From NCBI RefSeq assembly GCF_000003855.2, contig NW_003101659.1, forward strand, positions 585,475-649,474: a DNA stretch of 64,000 bases, written 5' to 3'. The DNA is from Blastomyces gilchristii SLH14081 (lineage: Eukaryota > Ascomycota > Eurotiomycetes > Onygenales > Ajellomycetaceae). This document shows positions 34,390 to 46,995 of the stretch, piece after piece (position 1 is the stretch's first letter; each line of letters starts with the position of its first letter). The notes beneath the pieces are model-generated. The model was given only the letters and a program-made list of their open reading frames with translations. It was not told where the DNA came from and made no database searches. Both the position numbers and the translations under genes were made by a program.

Positions 34390-35945
34390 TTATTGCGTAT
34401 ACTGCTTCTGCAGCATCTTCGCAATTGTCTGAAGCTGGATATTGCTCGTTCCCTCGTAGATAGCTCCAATCTTGGAATCTCTGAACATCTTCTCAGCAAT
34501 GCCCTCACGGACAAAGCCCATGCCGCCCATCCACTCGACCGCGGAGCCCGCGACGCGCCCAGCAACCTGCGACGCGTAGAGTTTGGCCATAGCGGCGTCT
34601 TGCACGAAGTCTTGGCCGGCTTCCTTCTTGCGAGCGGCGTTGTAGACGAGAGCACGGGCAGCGGCAATCTCAGTATACGCCTGTGCGACTTGGTGTTGCA
34701 TGCCTTGGAATTCACCGATCAGCTGACCGAATTGGCGGCGGTCGTTCCAGATATAACTATTTTTTCATAGTCAGTTATTTGGTTCATTTAATTACCCTCC
34801 CAGGAGATTGATAGGTGGCTAAGACTCTGAAACAGAAAATAAAGAAAGACGTGAAAACGTACTTGGCAGCGTTCTCCCAGGCGCCGAGGGCGAGACCAGT
34901 CATTTGAGCTGCGATACCAATTCGCCCCTCGTTCAGAAGGTTAATGGCATATTTGTAGCCCTGGCCTTCCTCACCCAGGAGATTCTCCTTGGGGATCTCC
35001 ACATCATCAAAGTTGAGGACACAGGTGCTGCTGGCGCGGATGCCGAGCTTCTTCTCCTTCTTCGCGATGCTGAATCCTGGCGTGCCCTTCTCCACAATAA
35101 ACGCAGTGATTCCTTTGTATCCCTTGCTAAGGTCAATATTGGCGAACACAATGAAGAATCCAGCCTCCATGGAGTTGGTGATCCACATTTTTGAGCCATT
35201 GATCTTATATCCAGACTCGGTTTTTACGGCCTTGGTTTGCAGGGCGAAAGCATCGGATCCAGAGACGGGCTCGGACAAGCAAAATGATCCAACAGTATTC
35301 GTGGCAAGCTTTGGCAGCCACTTTCTCTTCCCCTCTGCATCGGCAAATTTGAGAACGGCGGTGTTCACGAGTGTGTTATGGACGTCACACATAACACTGA
35401 CACTGGGGTCGACACGGGCCAGTTCCTCAATTCCAACAATGGCGGCCGTGAAGTTCATGCCGGCTCCGCCATATTCTTCCGGGATTTCCACACCCATCAA
35501 TCCCTGTTCAAAGAGCTGCTCGACAATGGCGGGGTCCATGGTTTCGGCTTCGTCCATTTCGCGGACCTTGGGTCCAATCTGTTCTTGGGAGAACTTGGCT
35601 ACGGATTCAGCCATCATGGCCTCGGTCTCGGATAAGTGAGTGATAGGAGTAGGGGTGAGAGAAGTAAGGTCGACATCGCGGCGGCGGGGAGTTGCAGAGA
35701 ACGAGCGGGTGCTGCAAGATATTTCCAAAAGATATTAGGGTCCATTGGGCTGGATATACATATGATTTCTACCAGAGGATAAATGAAAAAGATTGAATTC
35801 TCCATCTTCTCCTTTTGGATTTGAGGGACAAGTAGGTATCATACCATTGAAAAGTCCTTGAGGGCACAGTCTTTCGCGCTGTGGGAAGAAGCGAAGCGAT
35901 AGGCCTTTTAGCGAGCGGCCGCAGAGCTCGGGCAACTGACGCCAT
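34390..35945 (-). CDS. mitochondrial short/branched-chain acyl-CoA dehydrogenase
   Basis: FAD flavoenzyme that introduces the alpha-beta double bond in a short or branched acyl-CoA, passing electrons to ETF; mitochondrial matrix. Exons 35845-35945, 34863-35711 and 34390-34756 sum to 1,317 nt (438 aa). The N-terminus is an Arg/Ala/Ser-rich presequence (MASVARALRPLAKRPIASLL) and maturation is likely near RSFSATP. The three acyl-CoA dehydrogenase domains follow: helical (MAESVAKFSQEQIGPKVREM), beta with signature FCLSEPVSGSD and FAD/substrate contact KMWITNSMEAG, then helical with QDAAMAKLYASQVAGR, EWMGGMGFVREG and the catalytic Glu in AIYEGTSNIQ. The position of that Glu is that of the short-chain/2-methyl-branched class, not the isovaleryl or long-chain type. 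The chain ends QTIAKMLQKQYTQ. Introns are GTATGA and GTACGT donors, both in frame. Its substrate range is inferred only. Confidence 0.94.
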
Positions 35946-37606
35946 AGTAACGGTAATATCGACAGGGCACCCTCGTTTAGCAAATGTGAACAGCAGAGAA
36001 AGGCAATGAGAAGCAGCTCGTGGTAGGAAATCCAGTCCGGTATAGAAATTTACAAGAGAAGAAGTGTTGAACGTTGACGTTGAATATTAATTCGATGGTT
36101 GGCCCCGACACAATTCGGCGTCCAGCTCAGGGCACGTGGAGCAGCGGCTAAACCTCGGCTATTTGCGGTGGGAGATGTCACATGATCTTGATATCCCCAG
36201 GCTACGCTTTTCATATACTATACATACGCTGTATATTTATATAGAAATCTTGTCAACGCTGAATGATAGACCGCTATCATAGAAGACAGAGCAGTAAAAA
36301 GAAGAAGCAAGAGAGAAAGATCAGTTAGATCAGCCGATCTGACCCAAATCCAAGCAAGGTGCTTATATAACAGGTTATGGGGTAACTTAACTATGGGCCT
36401 TTGTCAAATCAAAGTGCTAGAGTCCTATCTCTAGACTGCTCATGGCTATCACAATACTGGACATCGATGATTTCCGACGATCGATATCATACCCAGGCAG
36501 ACAGTGGTAAATCCCCACAAATTCCCAAAGAATGAAGACTTTCCCCGCCATGTTCAGGGGATATTCATATTCTTACTGAGGCTCACCCGACAAAATCCTG
36601 TGACATCTAACTCTGCTGGACAGGATGAAATAATGCAACGACATCTGGCACAGGATACATGTTTCACCTTTTGTCTATCCTAGAACTAGGATTTTTATTA
36701 TCATGGGGGTGCATGGCCTTCAGGATATGATGGAATATCTGGTGGGCGTTGATAGAACTGCGCCTCCCAGGACAACGTCTGATCCATCCCATCAAAGTAA
36801 CACGGGAGCTGGGCTATGATATTGCGGCAGGGCAAACAGTAAAATTCCCGAATGAACTTTAACAGTTCTCAAGGCTTGATACAAACCTCTGGCCAGGCCA
36901 CCAGCCACAACCTGTGGCGTTCCAACCTTGCTGGAAGACTTGGGTCGCCTGGTGATAGGCGCTGGTGACATCATCCCTAGTCCCTGTCTAGGCTGTCCTG
37001 TAGCAGGATTCACAATTCTTCGCCAATGATGCCGTGCCAAGCTGTGTTGTCGCCGTGACGGACGCAGGCAGGGCCAAATATAAAACCTGCAGCGCCAATT
37101 CTAAAAATTCCTGAGTTGTGCTACTACACCTGCCAAGACACGCGGTGACGGCGCGGATGTGGCTGAAGCAGCGAAACCCCTCCCTCTATATTAAATAAAT
37201 CCTCTCCCCGCCGCCGAACAAACGACAACCCATCCAACGCTTTTTCCAGGAGATATCCAGCAACCAGGGGAGAAATATCAGGCTTTCTTTCATTGTTGCA
37301 ATTTGAAAGCGAACCCCTCCTTGTTTCCTTGTGCCGCCTGGTTTCACATACGCCGCGTATACTACTACTCCGTTCTTGCCTTGGCCTCACATTTCTTTTG
37401 GTCACCCTCCCCCTCCACCTACCGTGCCACATTTCCAACCCCCTGGCATCATCCCTGCTGACATTTATATACTTAGTCTCCTATCTTCAGTCAGTACGCA
37501 CCGCGGTCATATAACCATGAATCTCCCCCCAAATTATTCTCTTTTCTAACCTCGTTTTTAATAGATTCAGTCTCTGCAGCGCGTCGCTTGCATACCTTTC
37601 GAGAAA
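35946..37606. other. divergent intergenic region
   Basis: Upstream of both the acyl-CoA dehydrogenase (-) and the senescence-domain gene (+). CT- and CCTCC-rich sequence near 37370-37430 is probably the + strand leader. No gene or RNA gene was recognised; short frames lack domains. Confidence 0.45.
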
Positions 37607-39257
37607 ATGTCTCGGGGTCCTTACGATCCTCGTTTGTTCTTCAGCATTGACAATATCCAGGCGTTCCACATTCAAGATGGAAATGAGTCGGAGCTCACCC
37701 CGTCAGGTCCCCAGACCCTCTCGCTCCTGATGGTCCCGACTTCCTACCCGCCTACGGATCCTGAGCTAGCCTCTCAGCCACCGGAAGAGGACTTTTACCT
37801 CCACCTTCACCTCCCACCAGAGTTGGATCTGCCGCTGCCCGCAACGACCCAGATATACCACCAGCCGCCAAACAGTTACCTCATCCCCCGTTGGGACCTA
37901 GGCCCAAATGCAGGAGCATTCACGCGGATCCAATTCCCGCAAATTGGTAGTGGCCCAGGCCAGGTGTCCCAGGAAGACGTGGATACCTTCGAAACCATCC
38001 TCGCCCAATGTACTGCGTTTCTCGAGCGATCTCCGCCCCCCAAATTTGCCCCATACAACCCTGCCACCTATGCCCCTGGGGAAGGATATGTCGGGACGGG
38101 GAACGAAAAGCCGCCTTCAAAGCAGCCTTCGAAGCCGCCTCCGAAGCACCAACCTGGTCAGATCGTCCTCATCGACGAGGAGAACGGGAGCGTCGTTGGT
38201 GAGTTGACAGAAGGTTTCAATGTTGTGGAGGATGCGGATGTGAAACACGGTTCGAAGAGTATGTCCCAATATAATAATTATCTACCTATCTCCGCAAGTA
38301 GATTTCTAACTCTAACTGATAGATCCGGTCGAAATACAACTCCCCACCGAAGGACAAGGAAACAATATTTCGGTCCATAACGTTTCTGACGAGTATCTAC
38401 AAACCGCGAGGCACCCCGCCTATGCGAAGTCGACCATTGTTCAAACATCTGCCACAGCCTCCCGGCTCCTGGTTGCGGGTTCCGCATATATTGCTAAGTC
38501 TCTACAGTCCGGCGCAAACACCTTCACCCAGAAAACAAAGCCAAATGCGAAGCCCCTGACGTTTACGCCAACGACGCAAGCACGTATGAGGAGGATCAAT
38601 ACATTCTCAGGAAATGCGGCCGGGTTATCATCTAAAACTGTCAGTAAAGTTACCAGGATTGCTCAAAACTTCGGCGCCTCGGTTGCAGGCAAGAAAAGTT
38701 CGGATTCAACGCCTAGGGGCTTTGACGAGAACGGCCAACCGATATACCACCACTCCAAGCCCGGAATTTTGAACAAATCCCTAATAGCCTTCTCGACGAT
38801 CGCAGATGGTATTGACCAAAGTGCCAAACATATTCTCCAATCAGGACCGCTCGCAGCGACTACAATAGTTGGCCACCGCTACGGCCCAGAGGCTGGGAAA
38901 TTTACAGCGGAGCTGGCTGGCGGTGTTAAGAATGTTGGTCTAGTGTACATCGATGCAGCGGGAGTATCGCGGAAAGCAGTTCTTAAATCTGTCGCAAAGG
39001 GAATGGTTGTGGGACGCATGAAGGATGGGCAGCAGATTGTTGTTGGCGGCGGGGACTCTGGACCATTCAGTTCCGGCACCCCTGGGCAGGGTCCCCCTCC
39101 GTTCACGAGGTCGAGTTCCAGCCCGGGTTTTTCTGGCCTCACTCCTGGCAACCGTTATCATCCTCGGGGTCCATCCCCGTCGCCTACTCCGCCGCCTGCC
39201 TATGGTTCGCAGACTGGGCGATCCCTGGGTGGGAGTACGCTTCGAAATGGCAAGTAG
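37607..39257 (+). CDS. senescence/spartin-domain protein
   Basis: Protein with a senescence/dehydration-associated (spartin-type) domain (PF06911). In other eukaryotes such proteins associate with lipid droplets and endomembranes; in fungi the function is not settled. Exons 37607-38258 and 38323-39257 sum to 1,587 nt (528 aa). The N-terminal half is a beta-rich, Pro-rich region (DPRLFFSIDNIQAFHIQDGN; PQTLSLLMVPTSYPP; FYLHLHLPPELDLPLP) ending in a Lys/Pro tract (KPPSKQPSKPPPKHQPG). The C-terminal half carries the domain, about residues 245-440 (SATASRLLVAGSAYIAKSLQ; STIADGIDQSAKHILQ; HRYGPEAGKFTAELAGGVKN; AAGVSRKAVLKSVAKGMVVG). A Gly/Pro/Ser-rich tail ends SLGGSTLRNGK. The only intron (GTATGT donor, TGATAG acceptor) is phase 1. 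The ATG is preceded by AAAATG context and opens MSRGPYDPRLFF. Confidence 0.88.
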
Positions 39258-40959
39258 CTAAGCTGGAGTAGTTTTTGCAACAGAAAATGTGTTGGGAGAA
39301 TAGGGGGCCAACAATCTTTTTTCCTCCTTTTCTTTCGTATTTCGTATTTCGTATTTCTTTTTTCTTTCTTTTCTTTTCTTTTTTTTTTTCTTTCTTTTTC
39401 TTTTTTTCCTTCGCTCACTAGATGATTGATAACGGACGCGTTTATGGATTTATTTTGGTTTTTACTCGGGTTTATGACTTTGCGACATTGGCTGCAGGTA
39501 CCCCATATGGTCTCATTTTGTGTGCAAAGGCAATGTCTGGGAAATTTTCTATCGGTAACCTTTCTTATAATGTCCCTCGTATATACACTTTCTTTCAATG
39601 TTCTTCAGTGTTTATGGCTTCCCTTTCTTTCTCTGACTCGTCATTTCTCCCGTTTTACCTCCCTTTCTTCTCCCTCTGTAAGTCGACGTGCCACTTCTCT
39701 CGGTGGTTTCCCCTTGACTAGTCTATGATTTATGCCTTGCTGCACTGTCTGCTGGGTTCCTAGACCGCTCCCACGGTTCGTGGGTTAATTTATGAAGCAA
39801 CGATAATTTTATTTCCATTGAATTTTGCGTCGACGGGCGGTGGACGAACGTAACTGAATTAGCATCACTACTGTGACTGGACTTGCAGGTGTCATTTTCA
39901 TGCATCCTCTCCATAGGTATACAATAGAGCACTTAATCGTAGATATATATATGCACACATAGCTGTCATATTTGGTAACTCAAATTGGTTCCAGAATCGG
40001 TCAAATCGCGGTCAGGTTAAGCTTAACTCCAACTTGAGCCGCAACCAACCGTTTGACAACTTTCTTTCGACATCAGTCTATCAATGTCAACGAGAAAGAA
40101 AGAGAGAAAGGAAAGAAGAGAGGGGGGGAGGAATAAAAAATAAAAATAAAAATAGAATAAAATAAAAAAGGTAAGAAAAGAAGAAGTGGAATTTGTGCGC
40201 TGTCTCAGACTGCAGACTGCTTGTATAGCAGGTTTGGGTCCCAATTTTCCAGTTGTCAACAAAAAAAACCTTTCAATCCAAAAAGGAAGCTTCATTCGTT
40301 TCGTGGAACAGAAGTTGAATATGGATATGCTGCCTAATAATTTAATCTGCAAACGCAATGAACATTACCATGGTTGTGGTGTTTTTTTTAAAACCAACCC
40401 AAACTCACCACCACCAGGTCGGTCCTAATCCTCCTCCATGCGTTCTCCCCGCGGGGCAGCTCGCTTGTTGGATCTCGTCAACCCTACTAGTTTAAACTAG
40501 CACCAGGCAACCACCGCCTAAGCGTTAATCGTGCAGATGCGATTGGAGGCAGAGAGGCACAAGCTCCAGCGAGAATCGGAAGAATCATATTGAACTTCCC
40601 TCTCTACCTCAAAATGCCTGATATTTCTGCCAATTTTGAGAGCAGCTGTGCATCCCGAAGCAAGTGAATTAACCTAAAATGGCACTGCTGCCTGCCATCG
40701 CCTGATTGACCTTTGTCCTCCCTGATATTTCGAACGGGAAGTAAACTCAATTCAAAAGGAGCTTCAGATCCGTGATTTTATCAACTTCTTTTCTGTTTTC
40801 CACCAGCAACAAGAAACAGCCCATTGATTCTTCACAGGAAATTATTGTTCTACATTGTCTTTGCTTGAAATTTTCGGAATCCAATTCATCTATCCATCTT
40901 GTAACTTTTCCTATTACTATTCGCTCTTTTCCCCTTGAACCCAAGCTCTTCTCTCAACC
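39258..40959. other. intergenic
   Basis: No gene supported. It contains three CGTATTT-type units and T-rich sequence (39337-39409), and an A/AAATA-rich stretch (40133-40170). The last 400 bases are the leader or promoter of the ankyrin gene. Confidence 0.5.
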
Positions 40960-43900
40960 ATGGAGCTTCCATCCATCCCTGTTCTCCTGAACGACTTCGT
41001 TCCCTATCTGGATAAACACAACCGTCACGAGATCCTCACTGGCGAGGCGATGGCCCCCTTCAAATCTTACGAATCTAAGCTCCGTGAAATATTCGCTCAG
41101 GAGCCCAACCATATAGCAATTGCGAACCCTCAAGTCAATGTTGTGCCGCTCTACATTCAGTCCAATGTGGATGTCAAGGTGAAGGCGCGGGACCTTGCCG
41201 AAGAAAGTCCCGCGGATGCTGAAAAATATATCCTTCCCCTAACGGCCGAAGTGCGGAAAAAAGATTCCACCCCTGCCGTAGTTCCCGCTTTCGATCAGTT
41301 TCTCGAGAACTTCAGGATCTTTTCAGAATCGTCTCTGGTGGATATGGACTGGAGCAATGTTGTCGTTGCCGGAAGTGCGGTGACTACGTGCCTGTTACCT
41401 GTTCCTGACAAGTTCCGCATGTCACGCAAGGCGCAGAGGCAAGTTGCTACAATATTCTATCTGCATGGTACTTGTTACTTGTGTTCGATCCATTGTTCTG
41501 ACTGCTTTACAGAGAATATTATCACGAGAAGATCGCCCCCTCCTCAGACGTTGACCTGTTTCTTTACGGTCTTGACGAAGAGCAGGCGATTGAGAAGATC
41601 AAACAGATTGAGAAATGCATCCGCAACAGTATTTTGGAGGAAGTCAGCGTATGTCTATCCCATTAGATCTCTGCAGCCTTGGATAAATTGGCTGAGAAAG
41701 TAACAACGGCCGAAAACAGGTTATCCGAACCAGAAATGCCCTTACTATTGTTTCGAAATATCCTACTCGCCACATTCAGATAGTGCTCAGGCTCTATAAA
41801 AGCGTCTCGGAAATCTTGACTGGCTTTGATGTCGATTGTGCTTGTACTGCATTCGATGGCCGTCAAGTTTGGGCTAGCCCCCGGGCAATTGCCGCTTTTG
41901 CTACTCAGACTAATTCCATCGATCTTACCCGCCGTTCGCCTTCGTATGAAAACCGCCTCGCCAAATATGCCCATCGTGGATTCGAAGTGTATTGGCCGGC
42001 TTTAGACCGTTCAAGGTTGGATCCCACGATATTCGAAAGAAGCTTTAACCACGTCGTTGGCCTTGCACGGCTCATGGTTATGGAGAAGCTCCCTACTCAA
42101 AGCAGCAGAGAAGATTACATTGAGCAGCGCCGTGAGGAACGGGGCAGAGCTCAGAATCATCACAGGGTTTATTATCGCAACAGGGCGAATCTGAAAGAAG
42201 TACAACCCGAAGATGTTGCCGAATGGGTGGAACAGGAAGATGTTTCTAACTATCATACGTTCACTATCCCGTATGGACCAAAGTACACGGCCAAGAAGGT
42301 AACTTTTTGACTCAGGATTGCGCTTTTATGTACAGGTGGCTGAATGCTAAATTTATCAACAGATCGAGAAACTAGTTTATAAAAAGGATTTGCTTTTGAA
42401 CGCGGAATGGAACAAGCCAAAAGACCGAAAGGTGAATTTGCACAGACATCCTGCATTTTTCGGCAGCGTGCAGCATGTCATCGAAGATTGTTGCGGCTAC
42501 TGCCCAGTTCCTGTTTCGGACGAGGAAAAGGCCGTTGCGGAGGAAGAGGGCAAGAAATATTTGTCAGGCAAAATCCAGTTTATGAAAAACGATCCGGGAA
42601 GACAAACCATCGGGAGCTTCAATCCTATTACTGATTCAGACTGGACTGAATTCGCATACATTGGTGACACTGAGAGCCTCTGCCGAGCTATTGTTGAGGG
42701 GGACCTTGCTCACGTAGAAAAGTGCTGTGCTCAGGAGGACTTCAACGTTGATAGGCGAGATTATACAGGACGAATGCCCCTTCATTTGGCGATCATGTGC
42801 GGAACACCTCGAATCGTACGATGCCTCATCAACCGTGGGGCGCGCCTTGTCAGTCGCGTTGCTGGCGGTTTTACCGCTCTTCACCTTGCTGCGGCTCGTG
42901 GAGATGTGGAAATCCTTCGGGCGATTCTGAGGAAGAGCGAAGCAAACCAGGTTGAATATCTGGAGAATTCTGGTACAAAATGGAGAAATGAGAACCACTC
43001 CGTTACTTCAAGTGAGGATGACGACCATAAAGAAGAAGATGATGACATTTCAGTGGTGAGAAGTGGCACAGAGTCTCCGTATGCTGTGTCGCAGGGGTCA
43101 ATGATCATGATCACGGATCCATCAAATGCCCCTCCGGAAGAACATAATGAGGATGAAAACGAGCCTAACTTCTTCGATGATATTGGAGTTCTTTCCTGGG
43201 ATATTCCGTTGGCCCCACTTCATGTGGCTATTTTATACGGCAATGTGGACATTATCACCAGCCTTACCACAGAGTTCGGCGCAAATGCGAGCCAACCTTT
43301 CGTCCGAAAGGACTACGGCAATTCTGATGTAACCTTTTCCATGATCCTTGCCATGCACCACCCGTTCGAACAATCCGCAAATCTGTTACGAGCCCTCCTC
43401 GAAACCGGCGCCTCTTCGACGCAAGCCAACAAGGACCATTTAACCGCGTTCCACTCTCTTGTACTGACCGGCCAGCCTCAGCATATAGATATTATATTCG
43501 ACATCGACGGGCCGGCTGCCCAGCTTGCGATTGACCATCCGTGGATAAACACATATTGGCGCCCTCACTGTACCGTGCCTTTGAATACAGCAATTACATA
43601 CAAGGGAGCCGGGATGATTGAGAAGCTATTGAAGAAAGGGGCAAGCATATCAGTGCCTAATGAGTATCAGCAGCGCATCTGGGCGCGCCGAAAATACGAG
43701 GACAAGAAGATCGAGCATTCTCTGCGTCATCCGATTATTCAAGCCGCTGAGTTTTCGAGCCCTGCCGTTGTCAGGCAACTTTTGGATGCTGGAGCTGATG
43801 CTAATGCAATGACCCTGGAGTCTCAGCGATTAGTTGGTAATGACCCATACAATGCAAATTATGGCAGGACAGTTCTGGACATCATTTGCGAGCGCCGAAC

Positions 43901-46900
43901 GTGCCTGGGATCACTTTGTAAGCCTCCAGAAACGCCAATCACCATTTCCGAGTTCGAACCCGACGCTTTTTATTTAAACGGCCTGGTGGAAGGGACCTTC
44001 GAACATTCCTTTGCTCAGAACGAGCTTTCAATAGCAAAATTGACTTCAGAGGTCATTCAAGATAAATTGAATTCTACAGCGATTATCGAGTACAAAAAAC
44101 AACTTGGTTTGAAGGTCGACTGGATTAAACGCGAAATCAAGGAGCTGGAGGAACTCGAGCAAGCCCTGAAAGATAAGGGTGGTAAATCGTTTGCGGAATT
44201 GCACCCAAACCACTCGCCATCCATACCTAAAATTCAAGAATTACCTAAGGCAACAGCGGTTTCGAAGAAATTTCAAGTCCTCTATACATTCACTGATATA
44301 GATGTAGGGGACTTGAAAGCGAAGAAGTATATTCCGCTGTATGTTCTTCCCTTTTCGCATCATGTTTTCCCCTCCACTCCCTACCTACCTGCTTCATTTA
44401 CTTCCCATTCCTTTTTTCTTTTTTTCCTATATTATTTGCTTTCAACTACTAATTAGTTTTATTTAGGTTCCAAGCCGCCTGGGATGGTGATATCCAGAAG
44501 GTTAGACAGCTAACAACGGAGCAAACCACTACCAAGAAGTTGCGTTCTTCTCTCCGACTAACAGCTACACTGAAAGCACAAACCATGGACATATTCACCA
44601 TTGCTGTAGCTCGTGGTCACTTTGAACTGGCTAAGTTCATACTGCAAGATGTTGACGCCCACCAATGCAAGCCGGATACCAAAATACCGACCCGTAAGGT
44701 CTACGAGGTTGTTGTTGACAACGATAGTGACAATGATAGTTACAACTCTGACTCTGAGCCTGAAGACTGGGATAATGAAGGCGTAAGAGTCCATTTTGAT
44801 ATTGTTGAGGACCAGCAAACCATTGATGATGTCCGGGAGCCCGACGTCGGGAAATATAGTACCTCGGCGCTGTGCCTCCTCAACACGAGCCGAGATATGT
44901 CTATGTTCTTGGGCGATGAAAACGTGAATGTCATGAAGCATGAGTATGGGAGCGTGGCCGATGTTTACATATCAAATTGGCGCCGGAATCAATCCGTAAG
45001 TAGATCCTTTTCAGCCTAGTTCTTGCCACTCCATATCGATATGTTATACTAATGTATCCCTCTACTGCGCTATAGGCCGCCCCGGTTGATATGGACCAGC
45101 TCAAAACAGATCACCGCATAGATTTGATGGATTTTGCCATTCGGCGAAACGATATGGCAATAGTCAAATTTTTGGTTGAGCAGAAAACGCACTACATGAC
45201 CAACACCCCAGGAGAAGTCAACGGTATAGCTTCTCCTGAAGCCGCGCACAAATTTATCACTGTGTTGCCTGAGATACTGAACACGTGCATGAAGTATGGT
45301 CGCACTGAAATGTTGGGCTATCTTATGTCTAAGACTGGGCTTGGATTTCCGTTCCAGGCTCTGATGAAAGAGGCCGGCATCAAGGCCGAAATTGAACCCA
45401 AGGTATGTACATGTAGCTGAGAATAAGTATTAGCTAGAATATTTGAAGTTTTGCTAACAGCCAATCAAGTACTATCGAGGTTTATCTGTATATGGCAAGA
45501 AGCGGACCGATTGGGCGTCTGAGAACGGTTATCGTTCCCGTGACAAATTTTCTAATTCACACTCGTTACTCTTGCTCGCCATTAATGAGGGTAATCTTGA
45601 TTCTGTCAAGTGGTTCCTTACCGACGAGCCCGAGAAGATATACAGGGAATTCCTCCACACCTATAAGGATGATCCACGTCTAGCTCCCCTCTTCAAAATA
45701 GAGGGAGGTATTGATGATATGCTGGCATCTTGGCTGGGTGCTCGACGTAAGTTGTGCTGTTCTAGTTGGCTTCGTCTTAAATGTGCACCACCAGTCTTGA
45801 ACTAACGTTGGTTGTAGGAAATTTGGCTCTTCACTGCGCCATACTTGCCTCGCCATCTGAGGAATTCGGCACTTCTGTGGTTCAGTTTATCCTCGAAACA
45901 TTCCCGGATTCGTTGCACACCAAAAATGACTCAGGTTTCACCCCTCTCCACTTAGCATTTGGTGGCCGGAGGATTATGGCTGCCAGGGTGCTTGTTGAAG
46001 CCGGGGCAGATCAAACTGCTCGAGATAACGATGGCCATAACATGCTTCATCACATCTTCGCATCCAATATTTCCACTGTCAGGGACTCCCCCAAACTTCT
46101 AAAGACATTGAGCGAGATCCTGGATCCCGAAATTATTCCAATCCTCGCGCAAAAGAGATCCCGTTTACAGACTGGAAGTGGCACCCGGGCCAGACTTGGT
46201 AGGCAGACACCATTATCACAATGGCTTTCACGCAGTGAAGGGATGGAAGTTTCCACTCTTAAAGCCATTCTGGACATCACAGGCGGAAAAGAGCTCTACG
46301 TCCTTAATGAGCAAGGGAACTACCCCATCCATGACGTTACCAAGGAGGGGAAGATTGAATTTGTCCAAGCGTTATTAGAGAGGGATCCTTGCATGGCCGT
46401 CTTGGAAAATGCTACAGGAACGACCCCATTAGAGGTCGCGGAGAACAAACTCATCTCTTACCTGATCCCCGCCTATTCTAATATAGAAAAGAAAATAAGC
46501 AGCTGCGCCGATATTCAGTTTGATTCTAACAGAATTGTCTCCGAGCTTTACCGTGATCTCTTCAACAGATGGCAGAGATATCCTTACGAGTTCGGCCCTT
46601 CTGAGATCTACCGTTCCAAGGGAGACAAACCAATCATCTCCATGGAGGACTGCACGGAAGGCAAAATCGTTCAATTGCTGCGGAACGCTGCCGCGAAACA
46701 GGGCAAGAAGAGGATCCTCGTCAGCCTGCAGGATGCGAACGAACTTGTGAGGCGTCTATCAGCTATTCACCAAACTACGGCTGCGGCTGCGGCTGCACAG
46801 CGCAGGAATCGAGATGGCGATTTCGATGATTATTCCCACGAACCCGATGGGGATGAGCATCGACAGAGCGACACTAATAAACAAGATGAAGTGAACCTGT

Positions 46901-46995
46901 GGCTACACAAGCTTTCGGGTGAGAATTTTGAGGTGGCAAAGATTCTGGAGGAAGAAAAAGCGGAATTGGAAGAAGTAAACAAAGAGAAGAAGTGA
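40960..46995 (+). CDS. giant ankyrin-repeat protein with NTase-like N-terminus
   Basis: Exons 40960-41438, 41513-41648, 41720-42298, 42363-44338, 44467-44995, 45076-45402, 45461-45746 and 45818-46995 sum to 5,490 nt (1,829 aa). Function unknown. Residues ~125-260 hold a pattern like a polymerase-beta-type nucleotidyltransferase: VVVAGSAVTTCLLP (G138-S139), SSDVDLFLYG (D172, D174) and FDVDCACTAFDG (D244). Ankyrin-type units follow in several blocks: GRMPLHLAIMCGTPRIVRCL, GGFTALHLAAARGDVEILRA, APLHVAILYGNVDIITSL, PIIQAAEFSSPAVVRQLLDA, DIFTIAVARGHFELAKFIL, and GFTPLHLAFGGRRIMAARVL with DNDGHNMLHHI. An acidic Ser/Asp/Glu linker (SSEDDDHKEEDDDIS) and coiled-coil stretches (REIKELEELEQALKDKGG; the C-terminus AKILEEEKAELEEVNKEKK) are present. 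Intron 1 begins AG|GCAAGT, a GC-AG intron; frame demands it. The others are GT-AG. The stop TGA is followed at once by 12 G. Confidence 0.88.

Noticed and set aside
34989..35639. 216-codon plus-strand ORF opposite the acyl-CoA dehydrogenase
   Set aside because: Antisense shadow of the large dehydrogenase exon with no domain.
27849..35945. Biosynthetic gene cluster (amidase, Gwt1, cupin, acyl-CoA dehydrogenase)
   Set aside because: No backbone synthase or transporter; Gwt1 and the dehydrogenase are housekeeping genes, so proximity alone is not evidence.
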